A stretch of DNA of 64,000 nucleotides from the NCBI GenBank assembly GCA_022778585.1, contig JALFTI010000021.1, positions 1 to 64,000 on the forward strand. Direction: 5' to 3'. The notes beneath the pieces are model-generated. The model was not told where the DNA came from. It did not search any database and was given only the letters and a program-made list of their open reading frames with translations. Both the position numbers and the translations under genes were made by a program. The stretch comes from Pygmaiobacter massiliensis (GTDB taxonomy: Bacteria > Bacillota > Clostridia > Oscillospirales > Ruminococcaceae). Positions 36,164 through 44,780 of this stretch are shown in pieces. Numbering within the stretch: position 1 is the stretch's first letter; each line of letters starts with the position of its first letter.

Positions 36164-36733
36164 TTACTGCCCGGCCGCCAGTACCTCGGCCAAACTGTTA
36201 AGGGAGCAGCACCTTGCCAGGTAGGTGGCGCGGCAGGCGTCATAAGCGCCAAAAAGTTTTTTGGCCCGCGCTACGCTGCCGTACACCTTCCATGGGCCGG
36301 CCAGCCGGTAGCGGCGCCCGCCATGGCGGATAAAGCCGTCCACATCTTCGGGCGGGTAACCTAAAAACAGCCCGATTTCATGCGGAAAGCTGCCCTGCTG
36401 CATGCGTTTTGCCAAAAGCCCCAGCAGCGCCGGCAGGTTTTCAAAGGTGGGTTCGGCGTAGCCCTCCTGGCAAAGCAGCCGGCGGCTTTGGGGTTGGTTT
36501 AAGGCTAAAATAAGCAGCTTGGGGTCGTATACCATCCATACAAGCCCTTCTTTTCGGCTGCATAAAAGCCGGCAGCGGCGCCCGTAAGGGTAAAGGGCAC
36601 GGCAGCATTCGGCCAGGTTTTGCCGACAGCACAGGTTGTTTTGCCGCCCCAGCGTAACAATGCAGGCCGGTTTAATGCCTGCCATAGCGGGTGCGCAGTA
36701 TTGGCACAGGATATGACAAAATAAATTACACAT
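36164..36733 (-). CDS. DUF3793 family protein
   Basis: The 189-residue protein matches DUF3793: CAPAMAGIKPACIV near the N-terminus, the central LCRKEG-like region, FPHEIGLFLGYPPEDVDGFI near 115-134 and GPWKVYGSVARAKKLFGAYDACRATY near 145-170. The family is of unknown function and often sits near feoA, feoB and flavodoxin genes in Clostridia, which suggests an iron-related role (family knowledge). Here it is alone. ATG 36733 has no clear Shine-Dalgarno, so the exact start is uncertain, but the conserved HCAPxxAGIK-like segment begins only about 12 residues later. The promoter and operator upstream suggest repression. Confidence 0.85.
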   Translation of the reverse strand: MCNLFCHILCQYCAPAMAGIKPACIVTLGRQNNLCCRQNLAECCRALYPYGRRCRLLCSRKEGLVWMVYDPKLLILALNQPQSRRLLCQEGYAEPTFENLPALLGLLAKRMQQGSFPHEIGLFLGYPPEDVDGFIRHGGRRYRLAGPWKVYGSVARAKKLFGAYDACRATYLARCCSLNSLAEVLAAGQ

Positions 36734-36832
36734 AAAAGCATTATTGCGGCAAACAGCAAAGCCGTGCCAGAAAGGGTTGGCCTTGGGACCGCAGCCGAAA
36801 ATATAGCCCCCAGAAGGTGGTTTGAAAGAAAT

Positions 36833-36852
36833 AAGTTAGCTATAACTAACTT
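36833..36852 (-). promoter_or_regulatory. Palindromic operator at the DUF3793 transcription start
   Basis: A 20-bp palindrome with half-sites AAGTTAG and CTAACTT and an 18/20 match to its own complement. It begins six bases downstream of the -10 box and so covers the expected +1 to +20, a classic repressor position. The half-sites resemble those of DtxR/IdeR-type metal repressors, although the spacing differs from the DtxR consensus. Confidence 0.6.
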
Positions 36853-36858
36853 GCGTTT

Positions 36859-36887
36859 AGTTTACCAGAAGGCAAAGCGGTTGTCAA
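36859..36887 (-). promoter_or_regulatory. Promoter of the DUF3793 gene
   Basis: On the minus strand a perfect TTGACA (36882-36887), 17-bp spacer and TAAACT (36859-36864). Confidence 0.72.
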
Positions 36888-36972
36888 GCATTTTTTATAA
36901 AAATAAGAGACAGCTGCTGCCAGAATGCGGGCTGTGCAGAAAAAGGAGAAAGTGCGCCGGTAAGAAAGCATG

Positions 36973-37007
36973 AAAAAATGCCGCCCTGCCACAGGGGCAG
37001 GGCGGCA
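36973..37007 (-). terminator. Rho-independent terminator after the amidohydrolase gene
   Basis: A perfect 12-bp stem (36979-36990 with 36996-37007) is followed on the minus strand by six U residues (36973-36978). Confidence 0.92.
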
Positions 37008-37072
37008 AAAGGCCATATAAGCATTTTGGGACAAAGGCCGCTTAAAAGCGCGGCAGGGCACGCAGGTAAAGT

Positions 37073-38224
37073 TTAGCGCAGCTGCCAAACCTTGCGCCCG
37101 TCAATATAAGTTTCGCAGCAAAGGCTTTTATAGTCAAACGGGTGGCCGGTAAAAATGGCCAGGTCCGCGTCCTTTCCCACTGCAAGGCTGCCCACCCGGT
37201 CTGCAAGACCCAATATTTTGGCAGGCTGCAGGGTAATGGCGGCCAAAGCCTCCTGTTCGGGCAGGCCATAGGCCACGCTGCGGGCTGCCTGCAAAAGCAG
37301 GCATTCCAAAGTAGTGTCGGGAAAATCGGTGCAGATGGCAAACGGCAGTTTAAGGCGGTACAGTTCGCTGCCATATTCGCACCCTTGCTTGTTGCGGCAT
37401 TCCAGCTTGCGGAAAAAGCACAAAAGCGGCCCAATAATAATGCCCTCACACCGGCCGCTTTCCAACGCACGGTGTAAAGTGTCGGCCACTAAATATCCTT
37501 CGGTGCAGTGGTCCAGCGTATACCGCAGCCCAAACTCGTCCATGATGCGAATGGCGGTGGCGATGTCGTCGGCCCGGTGGCAGTGAATCTTCATGGGCAT
37601 GCGCCCTGCAAGTACCGGAAAAAGGGCCTCCATGGCAAGGTTTGGCCGGTCAATCTGGCCTGCTGTTTTGCGCGCAAGATAGCTTTTTGCATCGGTCAGC
37701 GCCTGGCGGATTAGGGCGGCCGCTCCCATGCGGGTGCGGGGGTTTTTGCCCAGTTCGGTATAGCGGAAGATAGGGTTTTCCCCAAGGGCCATCTTCATGG
37801 CGATATTGTCCCGCAAAAGCATTTGGTCCGCCGTTTCGCCCACCGGCTTAACGGCTGCAAAACTGCCGCCCAATAAATTGATGCTGCCCGGGCCGGTTAC
37901 CACGGTGGTAATGCCCAGCCGCCGGCAGTCGGCAAAAGCCGCGTCCTGCGGGTGAATGGCGTCAATGGCGCGCATCTGCGGGGTAATGGGATCGCCCTTT
38001 TCGTTGTGGTCAACCTCCCGCGTGCCGGTTTGCTGCAGGCCAATGTGGCTGTGGGCGTCCACCAGGCCGGGCAGAATATACCGCCCTTCCATGGGAACAA
38101 CCTGTGCGCCGGGAATGGAAAGGGAAGGGCCAAGCGCGGCAATTTTGCCGTTTTCCACCGCAAGGTCCCCCACGAATGGGGCGCTTTCGATGGGAAACAG
38201 GGTAGCCCCTTTAAAAACCAGCAT
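37073..38224 (-). CDS. Amidohydrolase family protein
   Basis: The 383-residue metal-dependent hydrolase has the standard composite domain and barrel: LPGLVDAHSHIGL with the HxH metal pair (His58, His60), IHCHRADDIATA with a later His, LDHCTEGY, the catalytic Asp in CTDFPDTT and the C-terminal return strand GSLAVGKDADLAIFTGHPF. It resembles the imidazolonepropionase-like/isoaspartyl-dipeptidase group more than dihydroorotases. ATG 38224 follows AAAAGGAGG. It lies 60 nt downstream of an ornithine-cyclodeaminase-like gene on the same strand, so the two probably form an operon that processes an amino-acid-derived or cyclic amide compound; the substrate is unknown. Confidence 0.88.
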   Translation of the reverse strand: MLVFKGATLFPIESAPFVGDLAVENGKIAALGPSLSIPGAQVVPMEGRYILPGLVDAHSHIGLQQTGTREVDHNEKGDPITPQMRAIDAIHPQDAAFADCRRLGITTVVTGPGSINLLGGSFAAVKPVGETADQMLLRDNIAMKMALGENPIFRYTELGKNPRTRMGAAALIRQALTDAKSYLARKTAGQIDRPNLAMEALFPVLAGRMPMKIHCHRADDIATAIRIMDEFGLRYTLDHCTEGYLVADTLHRALESGRCEGIIIGPLLCFFRKLECRNKQGCEYGSELYRLKLPFAICTDFPDTTLECLLLQAARSVAYGLPEQEALAAITLQPAKILGLADRVGSLAVGKDADLAIFTGHPFDYKSLCCETYIDGRKVWQLR

Positions 38225-38284
38225 AAAACGCCTCCTTTTCAGACTGGGTTTATGGGCCGGGTCTGTGGGGTGCCTCCCAAAACA

Positions 38285-39406
38285 TTACAGCCAGTAGGCG
38301 CCGTCCCACAAGGGCAGTTCGATTCCCAGCTTTTCGGCCTTGGCCTTCTGCAGACACTCGTAGCCCCAGGCAACATCAAACACCGACATGCCGGCGGTCA
38401 GGAAGATAAAACGCTCCTCGTTATTCTGGCGGCCCGGCTCTTCACCGTTCGCCATGCGGCACAGCGAAGGGGTTTTGTCCAGCGGGGGCAGCTTGCCTTC
38501 GTCGGTCATACGGAAGAACTGCCCGCCCTTTTCGGTGGCGTAAAATTCTTCCATGCTGGCAAAATGCCGGTGCTCTTCATAATAAGCCTGCTGCATCATG
38601 GGGTTATCATAAACGGGGGTGCAGTTCAAAAGAGCTTCGTCGTTGAAGCGGGCGCCGCCGCTTAAAATAACCACCGCGCCTTTTTTAATCCATTTATCCT
38701 CAATATAAACCGGCTTCAGGGCACTGGCGGCAGCCACTACAATGTCGCCGCAGGAAACGCATTCTTCCAGCGAACTGGCCGCGCGGGCCGCAAGGCCCAG
38801 CTCTTCATTGGCCCATTTGGCAAACGAAGCGCTCTTTTCGCCAAACAGGTCGTACACCACCAGCTCTTTCAGCTGCTTTTGCTGGGTGACAATGGCCTGT
38901 GCGCAGGAACGGCCGATCGGCCCGGCGCCGATGATGGATAAGGTGGCCGAGTCCTTGCGGGCCAGGTAACGGGTGGAAAGGGCGGGTACGCAGCCGGTGC
39001 GCACCGCGCTGATGAGGTTTGCGCTCATAATGGCCACCGGCTCGCAGGTGTCGGGGTCGTTAAGTACCAGCAGGTGAATGGAGCGGGGCAGCCCGCGGGC
39101 GGGGTTGGCCGCGTTGGAACCGTACCATTTTTCGCCGGTAATGTTAAAACGGCCGCCCAGATAGGCCACCATAGCCATAAAGCGGCGGTCTGGCCCGGCG
39201 ACGGGCATGTTGGGGAACGGGCTTGTTTTGGGGAACACAATGGGGTGGCCGTGTTCATTGTGGTTGTAGCCGCCCATCAGGTAATCGCCCTGTCCCATCA
39301 GCCGGAATACCTCGTCCAGCACATCGGTGCAGGCGGCGGAATCCAGCACGCCGGCCTTGATCATCTCCGGCTCGCTCAGGTACAGCATGGAAGTTTGCTT
39401 GCTCAT
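38285..39406 (-). CDS. Ornithine cyclodeaminase/mu-crystallin family protein (tyramine oxidase subunit B-like)
   Basis: The 373-residue NAD(P)-binding protein has a substrate domain (MGGYNHNEHGHP, AGPDRRFMAMVAYLGGRFN, GEKWYGSN) and a Rossmann domain with LSIIGAGPIGRSCAQAIV. The RTGCVPALSTRYLARKD segment is typical of the ornithine cyclodeaminase fold. Length and motifs fit the subgroup often annotated tyramine oxidase subunit B, whose reaction is not firmly established. The start ATG 39406 is preceded by AGAGGTG; longer readings upstream run through promoter DNA. Its partner is probably the amidohydrolase that follows. Confidence 0.85.
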   Translation of the reverse strand: MSKQTSMLYLSEPEMIKAGVLDSAACTDVLDEVFRLMGQGDYLMGGYNHNEHGHPIVFPKTSPFPNMPVAGPDRRFMAMVAYLGGRFNITGEKWYGSNAANPARGLPRSIHLLVLNDPDTCEPVAIMSANLISAVRTGCVPALSTRYLARKDSATLSIIGAGPIGRSCAQAIVTQQKQLKELVVYDLFGEKSASFAKWANEELGLAARAASSLEECVSCGDIVVAAASALKPVYIEDKWIKKGAVVILSGGARFNDEALLNCTPVYDNPMMQQAYYEEHRHFASMEEFYATEKGGQFFRMTDEGKLPPLDKTPSLCRMANGEEPGRQNNEERFIFLTAGMSVFDVAWGYECLQKAKAEKLGIELPLWDGAYWL

Positions 39407-39524
39407 TTTTACTAGCACCTCTTTTAAATTGACCGCAAAAGCGGCATATGGTACTGCGGTGCGCCGCGCCTTTCGGTGCGCACCGCTTGCCCGGCCCCCT
39501 GAATTTGCCGGGCTTCTGATTTTA

Positions 39525-39553
39525 AGAATAGCACACCCGTTTTGCCAAAACAA
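39525..39553 (-). promoter_or_regulatory. Candidate promoter for the ornithine cyclodeaminase-like gene
   Basis: On the minus strand TTGTTT (39548-39553), 17-bp spacer and TATTCT (39525-39530). Confidence 0.42.
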
Positions 39554-39647
39554 TACTGCTTTTTTGGGAAAACCGGGCAGAGTATTACCCCAAAACGGCC
39601 CAAGGGCCGGGCGGTTTGGGCAGAAAGCCGATTTATGGGACCGCCGC

Positions 39648-39676
39648 TTGCGCCGGCAGGGCTTTTCTGGTATAGT
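39648..39676 (+). promoter_or_regulatory. Promoter of the ABC-F gene
   Basis: TTGCGC (39648-39653), 17-bp spacer and TATAGT (39671-39676), about 87 nt upstream of the TTG start at 39763. Confidence 0.65.
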
Positions 39677-39762
39677 CAATGCTGTATGCCTGCCAAAAAT
39701 TTAGTGCGGCGAAAAGTTTTTAGAAAAGAAAAACGGGCATGGCCCGATACGGAGGAACCGCT

Positions 39763-41385
39763 TTGTTAACAGTCAGCGATGTGAGTTTGCAGTTTGACGG
39801 CACCGACCTGTTCAAGCATGTGGATTTAAAATTTACCGATGGCAACTGCTATGGCATTATCGGCGCCAATGGCGCGGGCAAGTCTACCCTGCTGCGCATT
39901 CTTTCCGGCCAGCTGGAGCCGTCAAGCGGCAGTGTTTCCATGACCCCCGGCACCCGCATGAGCGTGTTGGAGCAGGACCACTTTAAGTACGACGAATACA
40001 CGGTAATGGACACCGTAATTATGGGCAACCGCCGGCTGTACCAGGTGCGCTGTGAAAAGGACGCCTTGTATGCCAAGGAGGACTTTTCGGAAGCCGACGG
40101 CGAACGGGCCGGCCAGCTGGAGGCCGAGTTTGCCGAGCTGGGCGGCTGGGAGGCCGAGACCGAAGCAGCCCAGCTTTTGTGCGGGCTGGGTATTCCCACC
40201 GAGCAGCACTACGACCAGATGTCCAGCCTGGACGGCCGCGGCAAGGTGAAGGCGCTTTTGGCCCAGGCTTTGTTTGGCCAGCCCAATATTGTGCTTTTGG
40301 ACGAGCCCACCAACTATCTGGACATTGATTCGATTGAATGGCTGGAAGAATTTTTGATTGATTACCCCTACACGGTGCTGGTGGTCAGCCACGACCGGCA
40401 TTTCTTGAATGCGGTTTGCACCCATACGGTGGATATTGACTACAACCAGGTGAAAATGTATGCCGGCAACTATGATTTCTGGTACGAATCTTCCCGGCTG
40501 ATGCAGCAGCTCATCCGCAACCAGAACAAAAAGCGGGAGGAGAAGATCCGCGATCTGCAAAACTTTATCCAGCGTTTTTCGGCCAATAAGTCCAAGTCCC
40601 GCCAGGCCACCAGCCGCAAAAAAATTCTCGATTCGCTGCAGCTGGAAGAACTGCCTGCTTCCAGCCGCAAATACCCGTTTGTGGGCTTTTCCATGGAGCG
40701 GGAGCTGGGCAAGGACATTCTGTTTGTGGAAGGGCTTTCCAAAACGGTGGATGGGGTAAAGGTTTTGGACAATGTTTCCTTCAGCGTGACCCGCGGCGAG
40801 AAAATTGCGTTTGTGGGGGACAACGAAGCCGGCCAAACCGCTTTGTTTGAAATTTTGGCCGGTGAAACAGAGCCGGACGAGGGCAGCTTCAAATGGGGTG
40901 TTTCCACCAGCCGCAGCTACTTCCCCAAGGATAACTCGGCCTTTTTTAACGACTGTGACCTGAATTTGGTGGAATGGCTGCGCCAGTATTCTTCCGACAC
41001 CACCGAAACCTACCTGCGGGGCTTTTTGGGCCGCATGCTGTTCTCCGGCGACGAGGTATATAAGCCTGTGAAGGTGCTTTCCGGCGGTGAGAAGGTGCGC
41101 TGCATGCTTTCCCGCATGATGCTGGGCAGTGCCAATGTGCTGCTTTTGGACCAGCCCACCAACCACCTGGACCTGGAGTCGATTACGGCGGTGAATAATG
41201 GCCTGGCGGATTTTGCCGGGGTAGTGTTCTTTTCCAGCCACGACCACCAGTTTATTGATACCGTGGCCACCCGCATTATTGAGCTGCGCACAGCAGCCGA
41301 GGGCGGCGGCTGTATTGACCGGGTGGGCAACTACGACGAATTTTTGGAATATAAGCGCGGCCGCCTGACCGAAGGCAATCGATAA
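39763..41385 (+). CDS. ABC-F family ATPase (YkpA/YbiT-like)
   Basis: The 540-residue soluble protein has two ATP-binding cassettes and no membrane domain, the pattern of ABC-F proteins that act on the ribosomal E site. Cassette 1 has Walker A GANGAGKST, a degenerate signature (SSLDGRGKVK) and Walker B LLDEPTNYLD. A linker of about 80 residues follows, with the basic KSKSRQATSRKK. Cassette 2 has signature LSGGEKVRC, but its Walker A reads GDNEAGQTAL (Lys replaced by Gln) and its Walker B LLLDQPTNHLD (catalytic Glu replaced by Gln). The start is TTG 39763, six bases after GGAGGA. It is a single gene with its own promoter and terminator. A housekeeping translation role is more likely than antibiotic resistance. 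Confidence 0.9.
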   Translation: MLTVSDVSLQFDGTDLFKHVDLKFTDGNCYGIIGANGAGKSTLLRILSGQLEPSSGSVSMTPGTRMSVLEQDHFKYDEYTVMDTVIMGNRRLYQVRCEKDALYAKEDFSEADGERAGQLEAEFAELGGWEAETEAAQLLCGLGIPTEQHYDQMSSLDGRGKVKALLAQALFGQPNIVLLDEPTNYLDIDSIEWLEEFLIDYPYTVLVVSHDRHFLNAVCTHTVDIDYNQVKMYAGNYDFWYESSRLMQQLIRNQNKKREEKIRDLQNFIQRFSANKSKSRQATSRKKILDSLQLEELPASSRKYPFVGFSMERELGKDILFVEGLSKTVDGVKVLDNVSFSVTRGEKIAFVGDNEAGQTALFEILAGETEPDEGSFKWGVSTSRSYFPKDNSAFFNDCDLNLVEWLRQYSSDTTETYLRGFLGRMLFSGDEVYKPVKVLSGGEKVRCMLSRMMLGSANVLLLDQPTNHLDLESITAVNNGLADFAGVVFFSSHDHQFIDTVATRIIELRTAAEGGGCIDRVGNYDEFLEYKRGRLTEGNR

Positions 41386-41460
41386 GGCGTAGGGAGGGCA
41401 GGGCTTTTTGGCTTTGCCTGTCCGGCGCGTTCTAGCGCTTTGCCTGCATAAATTGCCCGA

Positions 41461-41492
41461 AAACCGGCGCCAGCCCTGGCGCCGGTTTTTTT
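41461..41492 (+). terminator. Rho-independent terminator after the ABC-F gene
   Basis: A GC-rich stem (41461-41473 with 41476-41488, in practice a 9-bp ACCGGCGCC stem with a 6-base loop) runs into a tract of eight T residues. Confidence 0.9.
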
Positions 41493-41598
41493 AAAAGTGC
41501 CGTAAAAACAGAAGTTTTTGGCTGGCAGGGGCAGGCAAAAAAACAGCGGGCTAAAGGGTGCCGGTTTCAAAAAGCGGAAAAGAAAGAAAAAATTTTTC

Positions 41599-41626
41599 TT
41601 GACAAAGAAGACCTGCATGCTATAAT
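41599..41626 (+). promoter_or_regulatory. Promoter of the T-box/ilvD transcript
   Basis: Perfect TTGACA (41599-41604), 16-bp spacer and perfect TATAAT (41621-41626), the strongest promoter match in the window. Confidence 0.93.
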
Positions 41627-41632
41627 GAACCC

Positions 41633-41961
41633 AACAACAATTTACCCGACAAACGCTATGAAGAGGAAAAGTAGGCTGTAGGTCACGCCAAGAGAACTGC
41701 CGGTTGGTGCGAGGCAGTGCGTTGGACAGTAGCGGAAAATCACCTCTGAGCAGCCACCTGAAACGCCCCAAGCGGTGCAGTAAGCGTGGCCGGCCGGCGG
41801 CCGTTATCCTGCCACCCGGTTGAATTGGGCTTTTTGGCCTGAGAGTCTGGGGCAGAGCGGCTCCGCCTGTGGCGGGGCAACAAGAGTGGTACCGCAGAGA
41901 GCTTTTAAAGCCTTTGTCTCTTGCATTCGAAAATTCGAATGTGAGCGACAAAGGCTTTTTT
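41633..41961 (+). promoter_or_regulatory. T-box riboswitch, isoleucine specifier
   Basis: The leader has all T-box parts. Stem I is closed by AGAGG near 41658 pairing with CCTCT at 41743-41747, with the AAGTAG specifier-loop side 5' and the distal AGAGAACTG/GGTTGGTGCGAGGCAG loop. The specifier codon is read as ATC (Ile) at 41739-41741 in GGAAAATCACC. The T-box sequence TGGTACCGC begins at 41887, and its variable base T would pair with discriminator A73 of tRNA-Ile. The terminator stem 41908-41919 with 41944-41955 ends in a T-run. Uncharged tRNA-Ile should stabilise the antiterminator and allow ilvD transcription. Confidence 0.92.
41908..41961 (+). terminator. Regulated terminator of the T-box leader
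   Basis: AAAGCCTTTGTC pairs with the downstream GACAAAGGCTTT and includes the inner ATTCGAA/TTCGAAT stem. Six T residues end at 41961. Its 5' arm overlaps the alternative antiterminator. Confidence 0.88.
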
Positions 41962-41986
41962 GCTGCAATGAGGAGGTTTTTGTGTA

Positions 41987-43645
41987 ATGCGCAGCGACAA
42001 TGTAAAAAAGGGGGCCGAACGCACCCCAAACCGCAGTTTATTTTATGCGTTGGGCTATACTGACGAGGAGCTGGAACGGCCGCTGATTGGTGTGGTAAGC
42101 GCTTTCAGTGAAATTGTACCGGGGCACGCCCACCTGGACAAACTGGCCCAGGCCGCAAAGGATGGTGTGCGCATGGCGGGCGGCACCCCCATTCTGGTGC
42201 CGGCCATTGGCGTGTGCGACGGCATTGCCATGGGGCATTTGGGCATGAAATACTCGCTGCCCAGCCGGGAATTGATTGCCGATTCCATTGAGACGATGGC
42301 CCAGGCCCACTGCTTTGACGGGCTGGTTTTGGTGCCAAACTGCGACAAGATTGTGCCGGGCATGCTAATGGCGGCGGCGCGGCTGAATATTCCGGCCATT
42401 GTGGTGAGCGGCGGGCCCATGCTGGCCGGCCACCAGGGCCAGCGGAAGGTCAGCCTTTCCCAAATGTTCGAGGCGGTGGGAAGCTACAAAGCGGGGCTGA
42501 TTAACGACGAGACGCTGGACGACTACACCAAAAATACCTGCCCCGGCTGCGGCAGCTGCGCGGGTATGTATACCGCCAACAGCATGAACTGCCTGAGCGA
42601 GGCCATTGGCATGGCGCTGCCCGGAAACGGAACCATTCCGGCCGTGTATGCGGCCCGCACCCAGCTGGCAAAGCATGCCGGTATGCAGGTTATGGAGCTT
42701 GTGCGCAAAAACATTCGCCCGCGGGATATTTTGACCCCCAAGGCTTTCGAAAATGCGCTGGCCACCGACATGGCCCTGGGCTGCAGCACCAACAGCGTGC
42801 TTCATCTTTTGGCCATTGCCAACGAGGCAGATGTTCCCATGGACCTTTCCACCATTAACGCGGTGAGCGCCAAGGTGCCGAACCTGTGCCACCTGGCACC
42901 GGCCGGCCCCACCCATATTGAAGATTTGTACGCGGCGGGAGGCGTGCAGGCGGTAATGAAGCAGCTGGCCGACGCGGGGCTTTTGCATACCGACCTGCCC
43001 ACCGTAACCGGCAAAACGCTGGCCGAAAACCTGGCCGGCGCCGAAAATAAAGACCCCACCGCCATTCGTCCCATGGATAACCCCTACAGCACCACAGGCG
43101 GCATTGCAGTATTGTGGGGCAATATTGCAAAGGACGGCTGTGTAGTGAAACGCAGCGCAGTGGCTCCCGAAATGCTGGTGCATGAAGGTCCGGCGCGGGT
43201 GTTTGATAGCGAAGACGAAGCGATCAGCGCTATTTACGCGGGAAATATTCATCCCAACGATGTGGTGGTGATTCGCTACGAGGGACCCAAGGGCGGCCCG
43301 GGCATGCGGGAAATGCTGAACCCCACCAGCGCATTGGCCGGCATGAAGCTGGACAAAACCGTTGCGCTGATTACCGACGGCCGGTTCTCGGGCGCTTCCC
43401 GCGGGGCTTCCATTGGGCATGTAAGCCCGGAAGCGGCCCAGGGCGGCGAAATTGCCTTAGTGCGGGAAGGAGACCGGATTTCGATTGACATTCCCGCCGG
43501 AAAGGTGGAGCTTTTGGTAAGCGAAGAGGAACTTGACCAGCGCCGTGCCCAGTGGAAAGCGCCGTCCGCCAAGGTGACCGGCGGATGGCTGGGGCGCTAT
43601 GCGCGGCTGGTAAGCAGTGCCAATACCGGCGCAGTGCTGAAGTAA
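41987..43645 (+). CDS. ilvD: Dihydroxy-acid dehydratase
   Basis: IlvD dehydrates dihydroxy-isovalerate and dihydroxy-methylvalerate to the keto acids of valine and isoleucine. The 552-residue protein has the Fe-S cysteines in [12 protein letters not shown] and [19 protein letters not shown], plus the catalytic C-terminal [19 protein letters not shown] motif. ATG 41987 follows GAGGAGG. It is controlled by the Ile T-box directly upstream. The other ilv genes are not in the window. A BASS transporter gene follows 58 nt later with no terminator between. Confidence 0.97.
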   Translation: MRSDNVKKGAERTPNRSLFYALGYTDEELERPLIGVVSAFSEIVPGHAHLDKLAQAAKDGVRMAGGTPILVPAIGVCDGIAMGHLGMKYSLPSRELIADSIETMAQAHCFDGLVLVPNCDKIVPGMLMAAARLNIPAIVVSGGPMLAGHQGQRKVSLSQMFEAVGSYKAGLINDETLDDYTKNTCPGCGSCAGMYTANSMNCLSEAIGMALPGNGTIPAVYAARTQLAKHAGMQVMELVRKNIRPRDILTPKAFENALATDMALGCSTNSVLHLLAIANEADVPMDLSTINAVSAKVPNLCHLAPAGPTHIEDLYAAGGVQAVMKQLADAGLLHTDLPTVTGKTLAENLAGAENKDPTAIRPMDNPYSTTGGIAVLWGNIAKDGCVVKRSAVAPEMLVHEGPARVFDSEDEAISAIYAGNIHPNDVVVIRYEGPKGGPGMREMLNPTSALAGMKLDKTVALITDGRFSGASRGASIGHVSPEAAQGGEIALVREGDRISIDIPAGKVELLVSEEELDQRRAQWKAPSAKVTGGWLGRYARLVSSANTGAVLK

Positions 43646-43703
43646 CAAACAGCGCAGCTGTTCACATAATCAATCAGGAAAAGGGGAAACAGGAGGAACA
43701 ATC

Positions 43704-44717
43704 ATGGAAACTTTGAAAAAGGTAAGCAAATTTGTAGGCCGTTACATGGCTTTTATTGTGGTGGCGGTGGCCGCACTGGCCTTTTTTGTGCCCGAAAGCT
43801 TTTTGTGGGTGGGGAAGGACTATAACCCGGTAACCCGGCTGGTTACGGTGAATAACCTGCTGATGGTGGTTATGTTTGGCATGGGCCTTACCTTAAAGCT
43901 GGAGGACTTTAAGGTGGTATTTACCCGCCCCAAGGATGTTTTGGTGGGTGTTGTGGCCCAGTTTGCGGTTATGCCGTTTTTGGCCTTTGTGCTGATTAAG
44001 GTGTTTAACCTTCCGGCCGAGCTGGCAGTGGGCGTTATGCTGGTGGGCACCTGCCCCGGCGGCACCTCTTCCAATGTTATGACCTTCCTGGCGAAAGGCG
44101 ATGTGGCGCTGAGCGTTGGCATGACCTCCTGCACTACCCTGCTGGCCCCCATTATGACCCCGGCCCTTACCTACCTGTACCTGCGCGAAACGGTGGCTGT
44201 GGATGCCATGAGCATGTTTGTCAGCATTGTGCGGGTGGTAGTGGTACCCATTGCGCTGGGCTTTGTGGTCAATAAACTGTTCGGCAAATTTACCCAGGCG
44301 GCTGTCGAGGTTCTGCCGCTGGTAAGCGTGGCAGCCATTGTTACCATTGTAGGGGCTGTGGTTTCCGGCAACCAGGCTAAGCTTTTTACAAACGGCCTGC
44401 TTATTTTGGGCGTGGTGGTGCTGCACAACCTGATGGGTTATGCTTGCGGTTATGGTGTAGGCAAGCTGATGGGACTGAGCGACGCCAAGTGCAATGCACT
44501 TTCCATTGAGGTTGGCATGCAGAACAGCGGCCTTGCCACCAGCCTGGCCGGCACCGTCTTCCCCGACCTGGCTTTGGCCACTGTGCCCGGCGCGCTGTTC
44601 AGTGTTTGGCACAATATCTCGGGTTCCATTGTGGCAAACCTGATGGCGTCTATGGCTGAAAAGAAGGCGAGCCAGCAGAACACCGAATCTGCCAAAGCGG
44701 AAGCTGCCAAGGCGTAA
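43704..44717 (+). CDS. Bile acid:sodium symporter (BASS) family transporter
   Basis: The 337-residue protein has about nine to ten hydrophobic helices and the BASS motifs: VMLVGTCPGGTSSNVMTFLAKGD near residues 110-135, the crossed-helix SIEVGMQNSGLATSLA near 265-282 and a conserved final HNISGSIVAN. Family members move bile acids, pantoate, pyruvate or other 2-keto acids with sodium. Lying directly behind ilvD under the same Ile T-box, it could move branched-chain keto acids or a pantothenate precursor; this is inference from position. The C-terminus is an Ala/Lys/Glu-rich tail. ATG 43704 follows AGGAGG. Confidence 0.9.
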   Translation: METLKKVSKFVGRYMAFIVVAVAALAFFVPESFLWVGKDYNPVTRLVTVNNLLMVVMFGMGLTLKLEDFKVVFTRPKDVLVGVVAQFAVMPFLAFVLIKVFNLPAELAVGVMLVGTCPGGTSSNVMTFLAKGDVALSVGMTSCTTLLAPIMTPALTYLYLRETVAVDAMSMFVSIVRVVVVPIALGFVVNKLFGKFTQAAVEVLPLVSVAAIVTIVGAVVSGNQAKLFTNGLLILGVVVLHNLMGYACGYGVGKLMGLSDAKCNALSIEVGMQNSGLATSLAGTVFPDLALATVPGALFSVWHNISGSIVANLMASMAEKKASQQNTESAKAEAAKA

Positions 44718-44742
44718 AATTGCCATACATTATAAAAGAAGA

Positions 44743-44780
44743 AAAAAGAAAGGCTGCGCAAAAGCAGCCTTTCTTTTTTG
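44743..44780 (+). terminator. Terminator after ilvD-BASS
   Basis: A perfect 16-bp stem (44743-44758 with 44765-44780) with loop GCAAAA ends in a T6 tract within the right arm. Confidence 0.92.

Larger units (their letters stand above)
36734..37072. other. Intergenic region holding the DUF3793 control region
   Basis: 339 bases contain the DUF3793 promoter/operator (36833-36887) and the amidohydrolase terminator (36973-37007). The DUF3793 leader (36734-36852) is about 115 nt and shows no obvious structure. Confidence 0.6.
39407..39762. other. Divergent promoter region
   Basis: 356 bases between divergent genes carry the minus-strand promoter candidate at 39525-39553 and the plus-strand promoter at 39648-39676. 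No gene or terminator is seen. Confidence 0.6.

Noticed and set aside
36836-36851. DUF3793 palindrome read as a Fur box
   Set aside because: It lacks the GATAAT-type hexamers of Fur sites; the half-sites are closer to DtxR-class boxes, and even that is left as inference.
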